DNA of 64,000 bases from Saccharibacillus soli (GTDB lineage Bacteria; Bacillota; Bacilli; Paenibacillales; Paenibacillaceae): positions 310,001 through 374,000 of the forward strand of contig NIOB01000003.1 in assembly GCA_002189105.1 (NCBI GenBank), in the 5' to 3' direction. The notes beneath the pieces are model-generated. The model was not told the DNA's origin, searched no databases, and saw only the letters and a list, made by a program, of their open reading frames with translations. Below are positions 1-8,478 of this stretch, piece by piece. Made by a program: the position numbers and the translations under genes. Numbering within the stretch: position 1 is the stretch's first letter; every line of letters starts with the position of its first letter.

Positions 1-222
1 TCATTTGCCTCTCATAGACTGAGACCAGAGAATCTATCGATTCCAGCGTCTTGGTCTTTTCCTATTTTTCGACAAAATTCAACCAAAAACTTCTAAAAAG
101 TCACTACAATTTCGTTTCAAAAACCCGATAATTATAATAAATAAATTAAATTCGACAAATTTAGACTTGAGAGTAGAATAAGCTTATCCTTTTCTATTTT
201 AGAAGTCCGGGAGGCTCTCGTG

Positions 223-1926
223 ATGAAAAACTTGAATGTGCGCTGGAAGATTATGATTTTGACTTTTGTATCCGCGCTTCTGCTGGCAGCAGTAGGATAC
301 AGCGGGTACGATGCAACCCAAAAAGTCTCGAATGCCTCGGAACGGATGTACAACGAAAATGTAAAGACCATGGCCCTTCTGGATGAAGTACGTTCCAACA
401 ATCTGGCGATGCAGTCCATTGTACTGGAGATTATCGTCGCCACCGATCAAGATAAGATCACCGCACTCAAGGACGCACTGAGCAAAACCCGCGAGGCCAA
501 TGACAAGTTCTACGCCGAGATTGAAAAGCTCCCAATGACCACGGATGCCAAAGCCCAATATCAAGAGTTCCGCACCGTCATTCCGAACTACCGTGCTGCT
601 CTGGATGAAGTTGTCACCCTGGCGGCGAACAATGATAATTCCAGCGCTTACGAAGTCTTCTCCTCCAAAGTCCAGCCGCTTCGGCAGGATACCAATGATC
701 GGCTGCAAAAGCTGACGGAACTGCAATCTAATGAAGCCTCAGCCAGCAGCACGCAGGCGATCCAGCTAAAAAACGGCTCTCTGATCCTCATCCTCAGCCT
801 ACTGGTCGGCGGGATTGCGATGTCGCTGATCGTCGGCTTCCTGATCGCCCGTGCCGTCTCGAATCCACTGCGTTCCATCCAGAACATGATGCAGCAAGCC
901 GAAAACGGCAACCTTACCGTCAAGGCGGATTATGCCTCCCGGGATGAGATCGGGCAGTTGGCCGTTTCCTTCAACGGTATGATCGTCGGCCTGCGCTCTA
1001 TTGTGCAGAAGGTGGATGAGAGCGCCATGACCCTGTCGGCTTCTTCCGAACAGCTGACCGCCAGCGCTGAACAGACTGCCGTTGCTTCCGGACATATCGC
1101 CTCCTCTTCCAGCCACCTAGCCGACGGATTTGAAGAACAGACGCAGACGGTAAATGGCGTCACGATTGCTGCCGAGCAGTTGGCTGACAACATGAACAGC
1201 ATCCGCAGTGGAAGCGAAACGATCTCGGAGCTGGCTGAACGCAGTGAACGTTCCGCCCGTGCAGGTCTGGAAGAAGTCAGAGGGGTCCTCCAGCAGATCC
1301 AACACATTGATTCCAGTGTCGATCATACCGGCAATGTCATCACTGAGTTGGAACACCGCATCGAAGACATCGACAATCTGGTCGCTGCCATTCAGCAGGT
1401 CGCCAAGCAGACCAATTTGCTTGCACTCAATGCTTCGATTGAAGCGGCACGCGCAGGCGAGGCTGGTCGAGGCTTCGATGTAGTCGCTCAGGAGATTCGC
1501 AAGCTGGCTGAATCGGCGGCTCAATCCGCCGCTCAGATCACGGAAACTGTCCATGCCGTACAAGATGAGAGCAAGAAAGCTGTCGTCTCCATGCGTGAAG
1601 CTTCGGGTCTGGTCAAACAGGGCGTCGAAGGCGCAGGTCGCGCTTCCGAATCGTTCGCTTCCATTCAGCAGTCGATCTCTGATGTCTCCAGCCGCGTTGC
1701 CGAGATCTCCCGCGCCATCGCCTCCGCCTCCGGTCAGTCCGTCGAGATCGGACATGCCATGCAGAGCATCAGCCGCGTAACCGAGCAGGGAGCTTCCGGG
1801 CTTCAGGAAGTGAGCGCCGCCAGTGAAGAACAGCTGTCCACGATGGAAGAAGTGAATGGTTCTGCGCGCTATCTGTCGCAGTTGGCTGAAGACCTCCAGC
1901 ATGAGCTGACCAAGTTCTCCCTATAA
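223..1926 (+). CDS. Methyl-accepting chemotaxis protein (4HB sensor, HAMP, MA)
   Basis: Membrane chemoreceptor that passes ligand signals to the CheA/CheW kinase complex. TM1 lies at about residues 11-29, an extracytoplasmic four-helix-bundle-like sensor at 30-185, TM2 at 186-209, then HAMP to about 262 and a long signalling hairpin to the C-terminus. The hairpin tip is seen as [20 protein letters not shown] near residue 400. Size (567 aa) is normal for the family. ATG at 223 is chosen because GGGAGG (209-214) lies 8 nt upstream; GTG at 220 is the alternative. It is monocistronic, with a terminator near 2051. The ligand is unknown because this sensor type does not predict specificity. Confidence 0.93.
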   Translation: MKNLNVRWKIMILTFVSALLLAAVGYSGYDATQKVSNASERMYNENVKTMALLDEVRSNNLAMQSIVLEIIVATDQDKITALKDALSKTREANDKFYAEIEKLPMTTDAKAQYQEFRTVIPNYRAALDEVVTLAANNDNSSAYEVFSSKVQPLRQDTNDRLQKLTELQSNEASASSTQAIQLKNGSLILILSLLVGGIAMSLIVGFLIARAVSNPLRSIQNMMQQAENGNLTVKADYASRDEIGQLAVSFNGMIVGLRSIVQKVDESAMTLSASSEQLTASAEQTAVASGHIASSSSHLADGFEEQTQTVNGVTIAAEQLADNMNSIRSGSETISELAERSERSARAGLEEVRGVLQQIQHIDSSVDHTGNVITELEHRIEDIDNLVAAIQQVAKQTNLLALNASIEAARAGEAGRGFDVVAQEIRKLAESAAQSAAQITETVHAVQDESKKAVVSMREASGLVKQGVEGAGRASESFASIQQSISDVSSRVAEISRAIASASGQSVEIGHAMQSISRVTEQGASGLQEVSAASEEQLSTMEEVNGSARYLSQLAEDLQHELTKFSL

Positions 1927-2050
1927 GAGCCTCCTTACTCTCTATTTCTGCGTAGATTCAAGATCACCGGCCATCGGGCGGCGCGCTGCCGCCTGCAAGG
2001 GAGGTTCCTCCCTTCCTGCGCGGTCGTTCTCCATATGCTCCAATGACGGT

Positions 2051-2077
2051 AAGCCCGGCAGAACTCCTGCCGGGCTT
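2051..2077. terminator. Intrinsic terminator, probably for the chemoreceptor gene
   Basis: Perfect 11-bp stem AAGCCCGGCAG / CTGCCGGGCTT with a 5-nt loop, followed by CGTTT on the plus strand. The U-tract is short, so efficiency is uncertain. It lies between convergent genes and may serve both strands. Confidence 0.6.
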
Positions 2078-2158
2078 CGTTTGGTTTCGGCGCCTTTAGG
2101 CGGCTTGTTCGCTGCACGCATCATTTGGCTTCATTCGCATCGTCCGGTCTGTCTCGCG

Positions 2159-2692
2159 CTACATTTCGCGGCGCAGAATCGAATACAGCTCCGAATCATG
2201 AAAAGCTCCCTTGAAGTACAAATGCTCCCTCATTCGCCCTTCTCTTTTCATCCCAATCCGCTTCATAACGCCCGCCGATGCTTCATTCTCCGGACGGCAG
2301 GTGGCATAAATGCGATGAAGGCCCAACTCCTCAAATCCCAGCTTCAACAGCGCAAATGCCGCTTCACTCGCGTATCCATTCCCCCAGAAACGAGGATTGA
2401 ACGTATAGCCAATCTCTCCGTTATACCCCGCCTGGTGGATACCGCAGCCTCCGATCAGCTCTCCCGTTTCACGCAGCACGACCACAAATTCGTAGCTCAT
2501 ACGCGGGATTTGCTGCTGCATCTCGATCATCTGCGCCACATACTCTTGAGTCTGTTCCTCCGTATTCGGCCCCCACATGGAATGAACCACCACCTGCGGA
2601 TCGGACGAATACTCGTGCATGGCTTCCCAGTCCTCCGGAATGGCATCGCGCAGGATGAGGCGCTCTGTTTCGATGGTCATCTTTTCGTTCAC
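2159..2692 (-). CDS. GNAT family N-acetyltransferase (RimJ/RimL type)
   Basis: Predicted acetyl-CoA-dependent acetyltransferase of the ribosomal-protein-alanine acetyltransferase class (GNAT_3). It opens with the typical strand ETERLILRDAIPEDWEAM. The acetyl-CoA-binding motif A is seen as RFWGNGYASEA and the C-terminal motif as NEASAGVMKRIGMKREG. The GTG start at 2692 is preferred because AGGAG lies 10 nt upstream; an ATG four codons further in (2680) is possible. The acceptor could be a small molecule or a protein N-terminus; sequence alone does not decide. It stands alone between a chemoreceptor and an AT-rich bacteriocin-like operon. Confidence 0.88.
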   Translation of the reverse strand: MNEKMTIETERLILRDAIPEDWEAMHEYSSDPQVVVHSMWGPNTEEQTQEYVAQMIEMQQQIPRMSYEFVVVLRETGELIGGCGIHQAGYNGEIGYTFNPRFWGNGYASEAAFALLKLGFEELGLHRIYATCRPENEASAGVMKRIGMKREGRMREHLYFKGAFHDSELYSILRREM

Positions 2693-3019
2693 GGTTTGAG
2701 ATCTCCTTTCAGGATCAAGAATTTTATAGTTCAAAACTACCAAACTCTCTTGTAAATTTCTATGTTACCGATTCGATAACGTAAAAAAATCTAGCAAATC
2801 CAGTTCGTAAGATACACATTTAATAGAAAAAGAAATGAAATTTGTCACATTTTTGATAGTGAACGTAACTTTTTTGCTGTTAGAAACGCTTTGATTTTGT
2901 AACATTCCAATAAATCACAGGCATATGATAGCAAAAAATAATGTTTTTAAATTTTATTGACAAAATATTTTATATACTTTATGGTTTATATGTATTACAT
3001 AACCAAAGAAGGAATTAAA
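2693..3019 (+). promoter_or_regulatory. AT-rich intergenic region with sigma-A promoter
   Basis: This region is much more AT-rich than its surroundings. A clear promoter is TTGACA (2957-2962), 17-nt spacer, TATGGT (2980-2985), giving a predicted start near 2992 and an untranslated leader of about 28 nt before the small secreted protein. No other coding potential was seen. Confidence 0.65.
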
Positions 3020-3394
3020 TTGTTTAAAGTGATGAAGAAGAAGGCAGTATCTCTAACCTTGGCAGCAGCCCTTGGAGCAGTAAGTGTAGCATCGGTTTCG
3101 GGTATGGGGTTATTCGATTTCACATCGAGAACTAACGCCGCTGGAATCTTGACTGCTACAGCCAGTTTCACTCCATCGGCTTCTACGACTGGAGTAACAG
3201 GATTACGATTAGATCCTAATAAACATGTTAAGCAGGCTTGGGTTAGAATTACTGAAGGTAGCTATGACTCAGGTCGAGTGTACTCCAAACTTGCTACCAG
3301 TACTCAAGACAACTCAACTTACTCAACCTCTACATCAAAATTTAACAACCCATTTAAAGGAACAGTTTCCGATTACGGCTGGGAATACTTCTAA
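3020..3394 (+). CDS. Small secreted bacteriocin-like protein (possible lactococcin 972 relative)
   Basis: A 124-residue precursor with a basic N-terminus (MKKKAVSL), a hydrophobic core rich in Ala/Val and probable signal-peptidase cleavage after TNAA, releasing about 85 residues. The mature part has no cysteine, is Ser/Thr rich, contains KHVKQAWVRI and ends in an aromatic cluster (YGWEYF). TTG at 3020 is chosen: AAGGA (3009-3013) lies 6 nt upstream and the promoter sits too close for an earlier start; ATG at 3032 is the alternative. Directly downstream are two FtsX-like permeases and an ATPase. This matches the layout of lactococcin 972-type operons (secreted peptide, integral membrane protein, ABC ATPase). 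The family match is inferred from layout, size and the aromatic tail, not from strong sequence identity. Confidence 0.6.
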   Translation: MFKVMKKKAVSLTLAAALGAVSVASVSGMGLFDFTSRTNAAGILTATASFTPSASTTGVTGLRLDPNKHVKQAWVRITEGSYDSGRVYSKLATSTQDNSTYSTSTSKFNNPFKGTVSDYGWEYF

Positions 3395-3416
3395 GTTATA
3401 TTTTTGATAATTAAAT

Positions 3417-3452
3417 AGAGGGCTCTTCCTTTCAATGGAGGAGCCCTCTTTA
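3417..3452 (+). terminator. Attenuating terminator after the small secreted protein
   Basis: Stem AGAGGGCTC (3417-3425) with GAGCCCTCT (3441-3449), extended by inner pairs, then TTTATT. It lies between the peptide gene and the permease genes, whose ribosome site follows at once (CTGGAG, 3455-3460). Partial read-through would give much more peptide mRNA than transporter mRNA, as expected for a secreted peptide and its immunity or export proteins. Confidence 0.8.
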
Positions 3453-3469
3453 TTCTGGAGCGTGGATAC

Positions 3470-4516
3470 ATGTTTTGGATCAAACGATCGCTTTACCTCA
3501 TGATTTTCTACATAGCCGTAGCGCTATTTACCTGTCTGGCGTTTTCGGCTTTTCTGGAGTCTTACACCAATACGGCTGTCTTGCAGGACGGATTAACGAA
3601 GGATGCCATGCGGGTTGAGATCCTGCCTGGTCATTCAGGGGCAGATTCGGATCTGAAGAATGAAGAGTTTATCCGGCAGTTGGAGCAGAAGGCAAATTCA
3701 TTTGTGTTATACAAAGACGAAGATAACCCGTATGGAGAAACGCTCTATCTTCATCATAGAAAGCTGCCCATGCTGGCAGATCAGGCGGATAGTCCGGAGA
3801 GGCTGCCAAAAGACCATGCGATTCTGGACGAGAACCTGCTGTCGAGCACGACTATTCGCGGCGACAAGCGCTTTTTCCTGTACCAAAGCCATTCGTATGA
3901 AGTGTTGGATACCTTCGTGCGACAGGACAAGTCGATTCATTGGGATCATAACGTCTTCGTCTCGCTTGATCCCGCACGACCCGCGTACGGTTTCTATTCG
4001 ATTGACGGCATTCCCAAGTCCGATCTTGAATCTCTGCTAGGCAGTTGGCAGGCACAGCGTCCAGAGGCGTTCACTTATTCCGTGAAGCCCGTCATCTCGG
4101 GCATCAAGGATCGCTTGCAGATTGCTCTACAGGATCAGGCTCTCGTTGCAATGGGATTCGGAGTCTGTATGCTGCTCATGATGCTTAGTACATTGGGTAC
4201 GACGCTATCTTGGGTACAGGCCAAAAAAGATGAGATTCAAGCTCGCCATCTGGTTGGAGCCTATGCTGCACAGATTCGATTCTGGCTGCTTCGACAGTAT
4301 TGGATGGTGCTGCTGTTGAGTTTTGTCATCGGCAGTCTGCTGGCGTGGTTGATTGCAAAATGGGGCATTTTTGATACGCTGATTCGGGAAGTGACCCTGT
4401 TCGGAAGCTTCGTCTCTCTGCTGTTCTGCTTTGTGATCGGCACCTTGACCGCCTTGATTGCCACGGTTCGCTATGACCGAAAATCCCGAGGCCGAAAGAA
4501 GGTGGCGATATCATGA
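3470..4516 (+). CDS. FtsX/MacB-like ABC transporter permease, subunit 1
   Basis: A 348-residue membrane protein: one N-terminal TM (about 8-28), a large extracytoplasmic domain (about 30-220), then three C-terminal TMs near 225-248, 270-297 and 310-335. This 1+3 topology is that of MacB/FtsX (type VII) permeases, which act as mechanotransmitters or peptide exporters rather than importers. It overlaps the next gene by ATGA (4513-4516), so the two permeases are translationally coupled. Likely role: export of, or immunity to, the upstream small secreted protein. No domain-specific residues prove the substrate. Confidence 0.75.
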   Translation: MFWIKRSLYLMIFYIAVALFTCLAFSAFLESYTNTAVLQDGLTKDAMRVEILPGHSGADSDLKNEEFIRQLEQKANSFVLYKDEDNPYGETLYLHHRKLPMLADQADSPERLPKDHAILDENLLSSTTIRGDKRFFLYQSHSYEVLDTFVRQDKSIHWDHNVFVSLDPARPAYGFYSIDGIPKSDLESLLGSWQAQRPEAFTYSVKPVISGIKDRLQIALQDQALVAMGFGVCMLLMMLSTLGTTLSWVQAKKDEIQARHLVGAYAAQIRFWLLRQYWMVLLLSFVIGSLLAWLIAKWGIFDTLIREVTLFGSFVSLLFCFVIGTLTALIATVRYDRKSRGRKKVAIS

Positions 4517-5703
4517 AGCAAATTCGTTACGCTCTCCAAGACCTGTGGCGGCATAAAGGAACTTCTATAATTCTTCTATTTCAGACCATTCTGCTGTTGG
4601 GCATCGTGAACTTCATCGTCTGGAGCCTGCACGATGCCCATGACATGAAGCGCGAAATTCAGCGATTGAACGAAAGCAAGGAAATTTATGGACTGATGGA
4701 TTTTACCAGCAGGATGCACGAAGAGCAGCTCTCCCAAAATGAAAAGTCTTCGATTCCGAGACTACGCAAGCTGTACGATTCAATCTATGAAAATGATAAG
4801 GTAAAGGCCTTCTCTCTCTATCAGTCCAATATTCAGTTTGAAAAAGATAAGTTTGGCGATTCCCGTTTCGTCAACACCTTGGAAAATAACGTGTTTATTC
4901 CCTTTGTGCAAACCAACAATTTGTTCTTCGATTATTTCAACATCGAGGTGGCAGAAGGAAGGACGTTTAACGAACAAGAATATACACAGCCCTTCGACGA
5001 GATCCCGGTGCTTATCGGTCATGATTTGACCTTCAAGTTCAAGCTTGGGGATACTTTCCAAGCGGTAGGTGCTGGGCGCTACAAAGTGATCGGCGTTCTG
5101 AAGGAAAATAGTTCCTATATCGACATTATGGCAAGCCGGGAGTTTCAAGATCTGGATCGGATGATCGTACTGCCGCTTAACAAAAGCGAATTTGTATCGG
5201 TATCCGATTACACAACAGCGATCGGCAGAGCTTATATGACAGCTGATGATCCGGCCGCTCTACAAGAAATCCTACAGCGAGCCGCCGGTTCGGATACCCT
5301 ATCGTTTGCGCTCAAGAGCATGTCGAACCAAGCCAAGGTCGTCGCCCAGGATAAGGAAAAGATGCTGCAAATTCAACTGCTGCTTTCCAGTCTGATCCTG
5401 ATCTTCGCGTTTGTGACGGTCACGGTATCGTATCTGCAATTTATCGAAAAACATATCTATGAATTTGGCGTGCATATTCTGTCGGGTGCGACGAGAACCC
5501 ATCTGGCGATCCGGCTTGGCGGGCAGTTCTTGATTCTATTGATCGTCAGCAATCTGATCGCCCTGAAACTGCTCGGACGATTTGCCGATGTCCCAGTCTC
5601 GATGACGACCAGCGTCCTGCTGATCGCCTTGTTCCTGACCATTCCGATCATCCGGTTAAGTCGTATGCCGATGACATCCATGCTGAGGGGGAGAAGCCGA
5701 TGA
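4513..5703 (+). CDS. FtsX/MacB-like ABC transporter permease, subunit 2
   Basis: A 396-residue partner of the preceding permease with the same plan: TM at about 17-36, an extracytoplasmic domain of roughly 240 residues, and three C-terminal TMs (about 290-312, 333-352, 362-382). Its start overlaps the previous stop (ATGA) and its stop overlaps the ATPase start (ATGA, 5700-5703), so all three genes form one coupled unit. In lactococcin 972-type operons a single larger membrane protein usually holds this place; here the function seems split over two half-size permeases. Confidence 0.75.
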   Translation: MKQIRYALQDLWRHKGTSIILLFQTILLLGIVNFIVWSLHDAHDMKREIQRLNESKEIYGLMDFTSRMHEEQLSQNEKSSIPRLRKLYDSIYENDKVKAFSLYQSNIQFEKDKFGDSRFVNTLENNVFIPFVQTNNLFFDYFNIEVAEGRTFNEQEYTQPFDEIPVLIGHDLTFKFKLGDTFQAVGAGRYKVIGVLKENSSYIDIMASREFQDLDRMIVLPLNKSEFVSVSDYTTAIGRAYMTADDPAALQEILQRAAGSDTLSFALKSMSNQAKVVAQDKEKMLQIQLLLSSLILIFAFVTVTVSYLQFIEKHIYEFGVHILSGATRTHLAIRLGGQFLILLIVSNLIALKLLGRFADVPVSMTTSVLLIALFLTIPIIRLSRMPMTSMLRGRSR

Positions 5704-6413
5704 ATAGGACCCATATGCTTGAACTCAATAATCTGAACAAGATATTCAAGACCCGGAAGCATGAATTTCATGCGCTGAGTGATGTATCGCTCACCATTGC
5801 CAGAGGCGAGATGGTCGCGGTCATGGGCACATCCGGTTCGGGCAAGACCACGCTGCTCAATATTCTGGGCTGTATCGACCATGCCAGCAGCGGCAGCTAT
5901 CTGCTGAATCAGAATCCTGTCGAAGGACAGTCTCTACGAACGTTGGCCGGTATTCGCAACCGCGATCTGGGCTTTGTGATGCAGGACTTCGCGCTGGTGG
6001 ATCATTATTCGGTGCAGAAGAATGTGCTGCTGCCGCTGGAATATCTCAAGGATCGCAAGCTGCGAAAAGAACGTGCGGCGAAGCTCCCCGCTCTGCTGGA
6101 GAAGCTGCATATCGGGCAGAAGCAGCGGGAGAAAGTCATGAACCTATCGGGCGGACAAAAGCAGCGCGTAGCCATCGCCCGGGCGCTGATTAATGAGCCG
6201 GAAGTCATTCTGGCCGATGAACCGACGGGAGCGCTGGACCAGAAGACTTCGCAGGAGATCATTGAGCTGATGCGCTCGATCAACGAAGAAGGCAAGACGG
6301 TGGTCATCGTCACGCATGATCCCAACATCGCGGCTTATTGCGACCGCATCGTGCGGATCGAAGACGGCCGGATTGTGGAAGACAGCGCCGCTCCTTCTCT
6401 CGTGCAAGTCTGA
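5700..6413 (+). CDS. ABC transporter ATP-binding protein (MacB/LolD type)
   Basis: A 237-residue ATPase of the MacB/LolD class that powers the two preceding permeases. Walker A is GTSGSGKTT, the Q-loop region VMQDFAL, the signature LSGGQKQR, Walker B VILADEPTGALD and the switch histidine VTHDP. All catalytic motifs are intact. It is coupled to the upstream permease by ATGA overlap. A strong bidirectional terminator follows at 6464. Likely function: peptide export or self-protection together with the small secreted protein of the same unit. Confidence 0.92.
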   Translation: MNRTHMLELNNLNKIFKTRKHEFHALSDVSLTIARGEMVAVMGTSGSGKTTLLNILGCIDHASSGSYLLNQNPVEGQSLRTLAGIRNRDLGFVMQDFALVDHYSVQKNVLLPLEYLKDRKLRKERAAKLPALLEKLHIGQKQREKVMNLSGGQKQRVAIARALINEPEVILADEPTGALDQKTSQEIIELMRSINEEGKTVVIVTHDPNIAAYCDRIVRIEDGRIVEDSAAPSLVQV

Positions 6414-6463
6414 GCCTTGGGATTCGATTCGTTCTTGTTCTGCTGAAAAGATGAAACCCAAAC

Positions 6464-6499
6464 AAAAAGACGCTTTCCCATAAGGGAAAGCGTCTTTTT
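6464..6499. terminator. Bidirectional terminator between converging operons
   Basis: Perfect stem AAAAAGACGCTTTCCC / GGGAAAGCGTCTTTTT with an ATAA loop. It ends the plus-strand ABC unit and the minus-strand peptide importer operon. Confidence 0.92.
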
Positions 6500-6533
6500 C
6501 GATCGGCCGATTCATTTTCAATTCGCCCATCGT

Positions 6534-8387
6534 TTACTTGGAAACTTGGTAAGCCGCCAGGAATTCCTTGACCTTCGCCGGATCGGCAGTCAGGACATTG
6601 CCTGTATCTACGAGCGGGCTGACGGTAGAAGCCGCCTTGATCTTGTTGCCTTCATAGAACTTCAGAATCTCATCCTGATTGATCGAATACAGCACGGCTT
6701 TACGCAGGTCTGCGCTCTTGCCAACCGGACGTTTGTCCGACGTGTTGAACAGCAGGTAGGAGACGCCATTGCTTTCGATCTTTTGCAGTTGAAGCTTCGA
6801 GTCGCCTTCGACCACGGAGTATTTCGTCTCCGGAACGCCGTAGTAGGAGTAGATCTCGCCACTTCTCAGAGCCGCCAGTGCGCTATCTGCATCAGCAATG
6901 AAGCGAACGTTGATGTTCGAGATCTTGGGTTCATTTTCGGTTCCTGGCATATAGGCCGGGTTCTTGACGAACTTGGCTTCATAGTCGTTTTTCGTAGTCA
7001 GGATATACGGGCCGCTCGCGTACAGCGTATTGTTGTAAGCCGCGCCTTCCGTAACCGTATTTTGATCGCCATAAGGAATGTCCTTGGTCACGTCGAACTT
7101 CGCCACGTCATACGTGTTGATGCTCTCCACTTGTTTCTTCGAGACGATGCCCGCTGATTGGTGAGCCAGATAGTTCAGAACCTGTGGGAAAGGTTCAGTT
7201 GTCGTCAGCTTCACCACCTGATACTTGCCGGCCTTGTTATCGGCCTGCTTCTTGTCCGATACCAGTTCGGAGATCGGAGCGTCAAGACCCGCTTCCAGTG
7301 CTGCGCGTACGGTGCCACCGCCTGCCGCTTTGACCGAATCCAGGGCAGCCGGGTCGGTAACGGCTTCAACCGTCTTGATGTGTTCGTGCAGCGAATACGT
7401 ACGGTGATCCGGTACGGAATCTTTATTTTTCGCACGATCAAGCGCGAAGATCACATCGTCGGCGCCTACACGTTCGCCGGTATCGACGGCTTTGCCGTTT
7501 TCAACCTTGGCGAAGTCAATATCGTCGCGCAGGATGAAGTAATAATCGGAGTTGCCTTCAGCGATGCTGAAGTTACGCGACAGCGAACCGTCGGACGTGA
7601 TCTTGTCGTCGTCGGTGAGGTTAATCAGACGCACATACATATTCGTATTGATCGTGTTGATCGAACCATCATTGCCCTTGATCGGGTCAAGCGACGTCAG
7701 CGTGGAAGCGGACTGCGTGAGCACAAGCGGCTGCGTGCTGTTTTTGGCAGCATCCTTAAATTCGATGTCTTCCCAGGCCAATGCACGGGACTTGGACAGA
7801 CGTACCGATTCCGGGTTCAGGATGTCCTTGTTGATCGCCTGACTCTTGTACGAGATGTAGAGCGGCGCGATATACGCGTTGTCGAAGACCAGCTTCTGCT
7901 CCAACTCTTTGTATGTAGCTGCGTAATCTTCCGGCGATTCTTCCGCTGCCTTGTCGATCAGCTTGTCGATCTCCGGATCGGACAAGGTGCTATAGTCGCC
8001 GCCTGTCTTGAACAGCGAACGCACCGCGTAATCCGGGTTGCCGGTTACGGTTGTCCAGCTGGACAGCGCAACGTCGTAGTTGCCTGCATCTTCCTGCGCT
8101 TTGAAGCTGCCGTAATCTGGCTGTAGGTTCAACTTCACGTTGAAGCCGTTTTTGGTCAGTTGGTCGCGGATGATGTTGACGTCCGATTCACCGGATGTCA
8201 TCGCCAGCAGTTCAATGTCCACTGGAGCCGCATTGGATGTAGAAGCTGCGCTGTCGCCACCTTCCGTCGCAGCAGCCGGAGCGGCTGAATCCGATTTGGT
8301 TTTGACCGACGAGCAGCCCGCCAATACCAGCAGCAGAGACAGCAGTAAGACGGTTAGCGTTTTGGTAAATGAGTAAGATTGACGCAT
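6534..8387 (-). CDS. Oligopeptide ABC transporter substrate-binding lipoprotein, apparently circularly permuted
   Basis: Extracellular family 5 (DppA/OppA/NikA) solute-binding lipoprotein of 617 aa: signal peptide with lipobox LAGC (Cys25), a Ser/Ala linker to about 55, then the domain. The order of parts is unusual. Residues about 56-212 match what is normally the C-terminal part of family 5 proteins: QLTKNGFNVKLNLQPDYGSF, then GNYDVALSSW, STLSDPEIDKLIDKAAEE, and an AYIAPLY strand. Residues 220-617 then run through the usual N-terminal start (LTSLDPIKG), YYFILRDDIDF, VGADDVIFALDRAK, ASGPYILT, DLRKAVLYSINQDEIL, and stop at DPAKVKEFLAAYQ, which is normally mid-protein. Total length is as expected for one complete domain. 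ATG at 8387 follows GGAGGGGGAG with 6 nt spacing. It is last in an operon with the two permeases. Confidence 0.88.
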   Translation of the reverse strand: MRQSYSFTKTLTVLLLSLLLVLAGCSSVKTKSDSAAPAAATEGGDSAASTSNAAPVDIELLAMTSGESDVNIIRDQLTKNGFNVKLNLQPDYGSFKAQEDAGNYDVALSSWTTVTGNPDYAVRSLFKTGGDYSTLSDPEIDKLIDKAAEESPEDYAATYKELEQKLVFDNAYIAPLYISYKSQAINKDILNPESVRLSKSRALAWEDIEFKDAAKNSTQPLVLTQSASTLTSLDPIKGNDGSINTINTNMYVRLINLTDDDKITSDGSLSRNFSIAEGNSDYYFILRDDIDFAKVENGKAVDTGERVGADDVIFALDRAKNKDSVPDHRTYSLHEHIKTVEAVTDPAALDSVKAAGGGTVRAALEAGLDAPISELVSDKKQADNKAGKYQVVKLTTTEPFPQVLNYLAHQSAGIVSKKQVESINTYDVAKFDVTKDIPYGDQNTVTEGAAYNNTLYASGPYILTTKNDYEAKFVKNPAYMPGTENEPKISNINVRFIADADSALAALRSGEIYSYYGVPETKYSVVEGDSKLQLQKIESNGVSYLLFNTSDKRPVGKSADLRKAVLYSINQDEILKFYEGNKIKAASTVSPLVDTGNVLTADPAKVKEFLAAYQVSK

Positions 8388-8478
8388 ATTTTTCTCCCCC
8401 TCCATAATCATAAAGCTCTATATGTGCTCCAAACCTCTTGATGCGCCAGGTATCCTCATCCCTTACTCAAAATCAACG

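Noticed and set aside
2957-3019. Start of the small secreted protein at 2957
   Set aside because: That codon is the -35 box (TTGACA) of the promoter, so it is not in the transcript.
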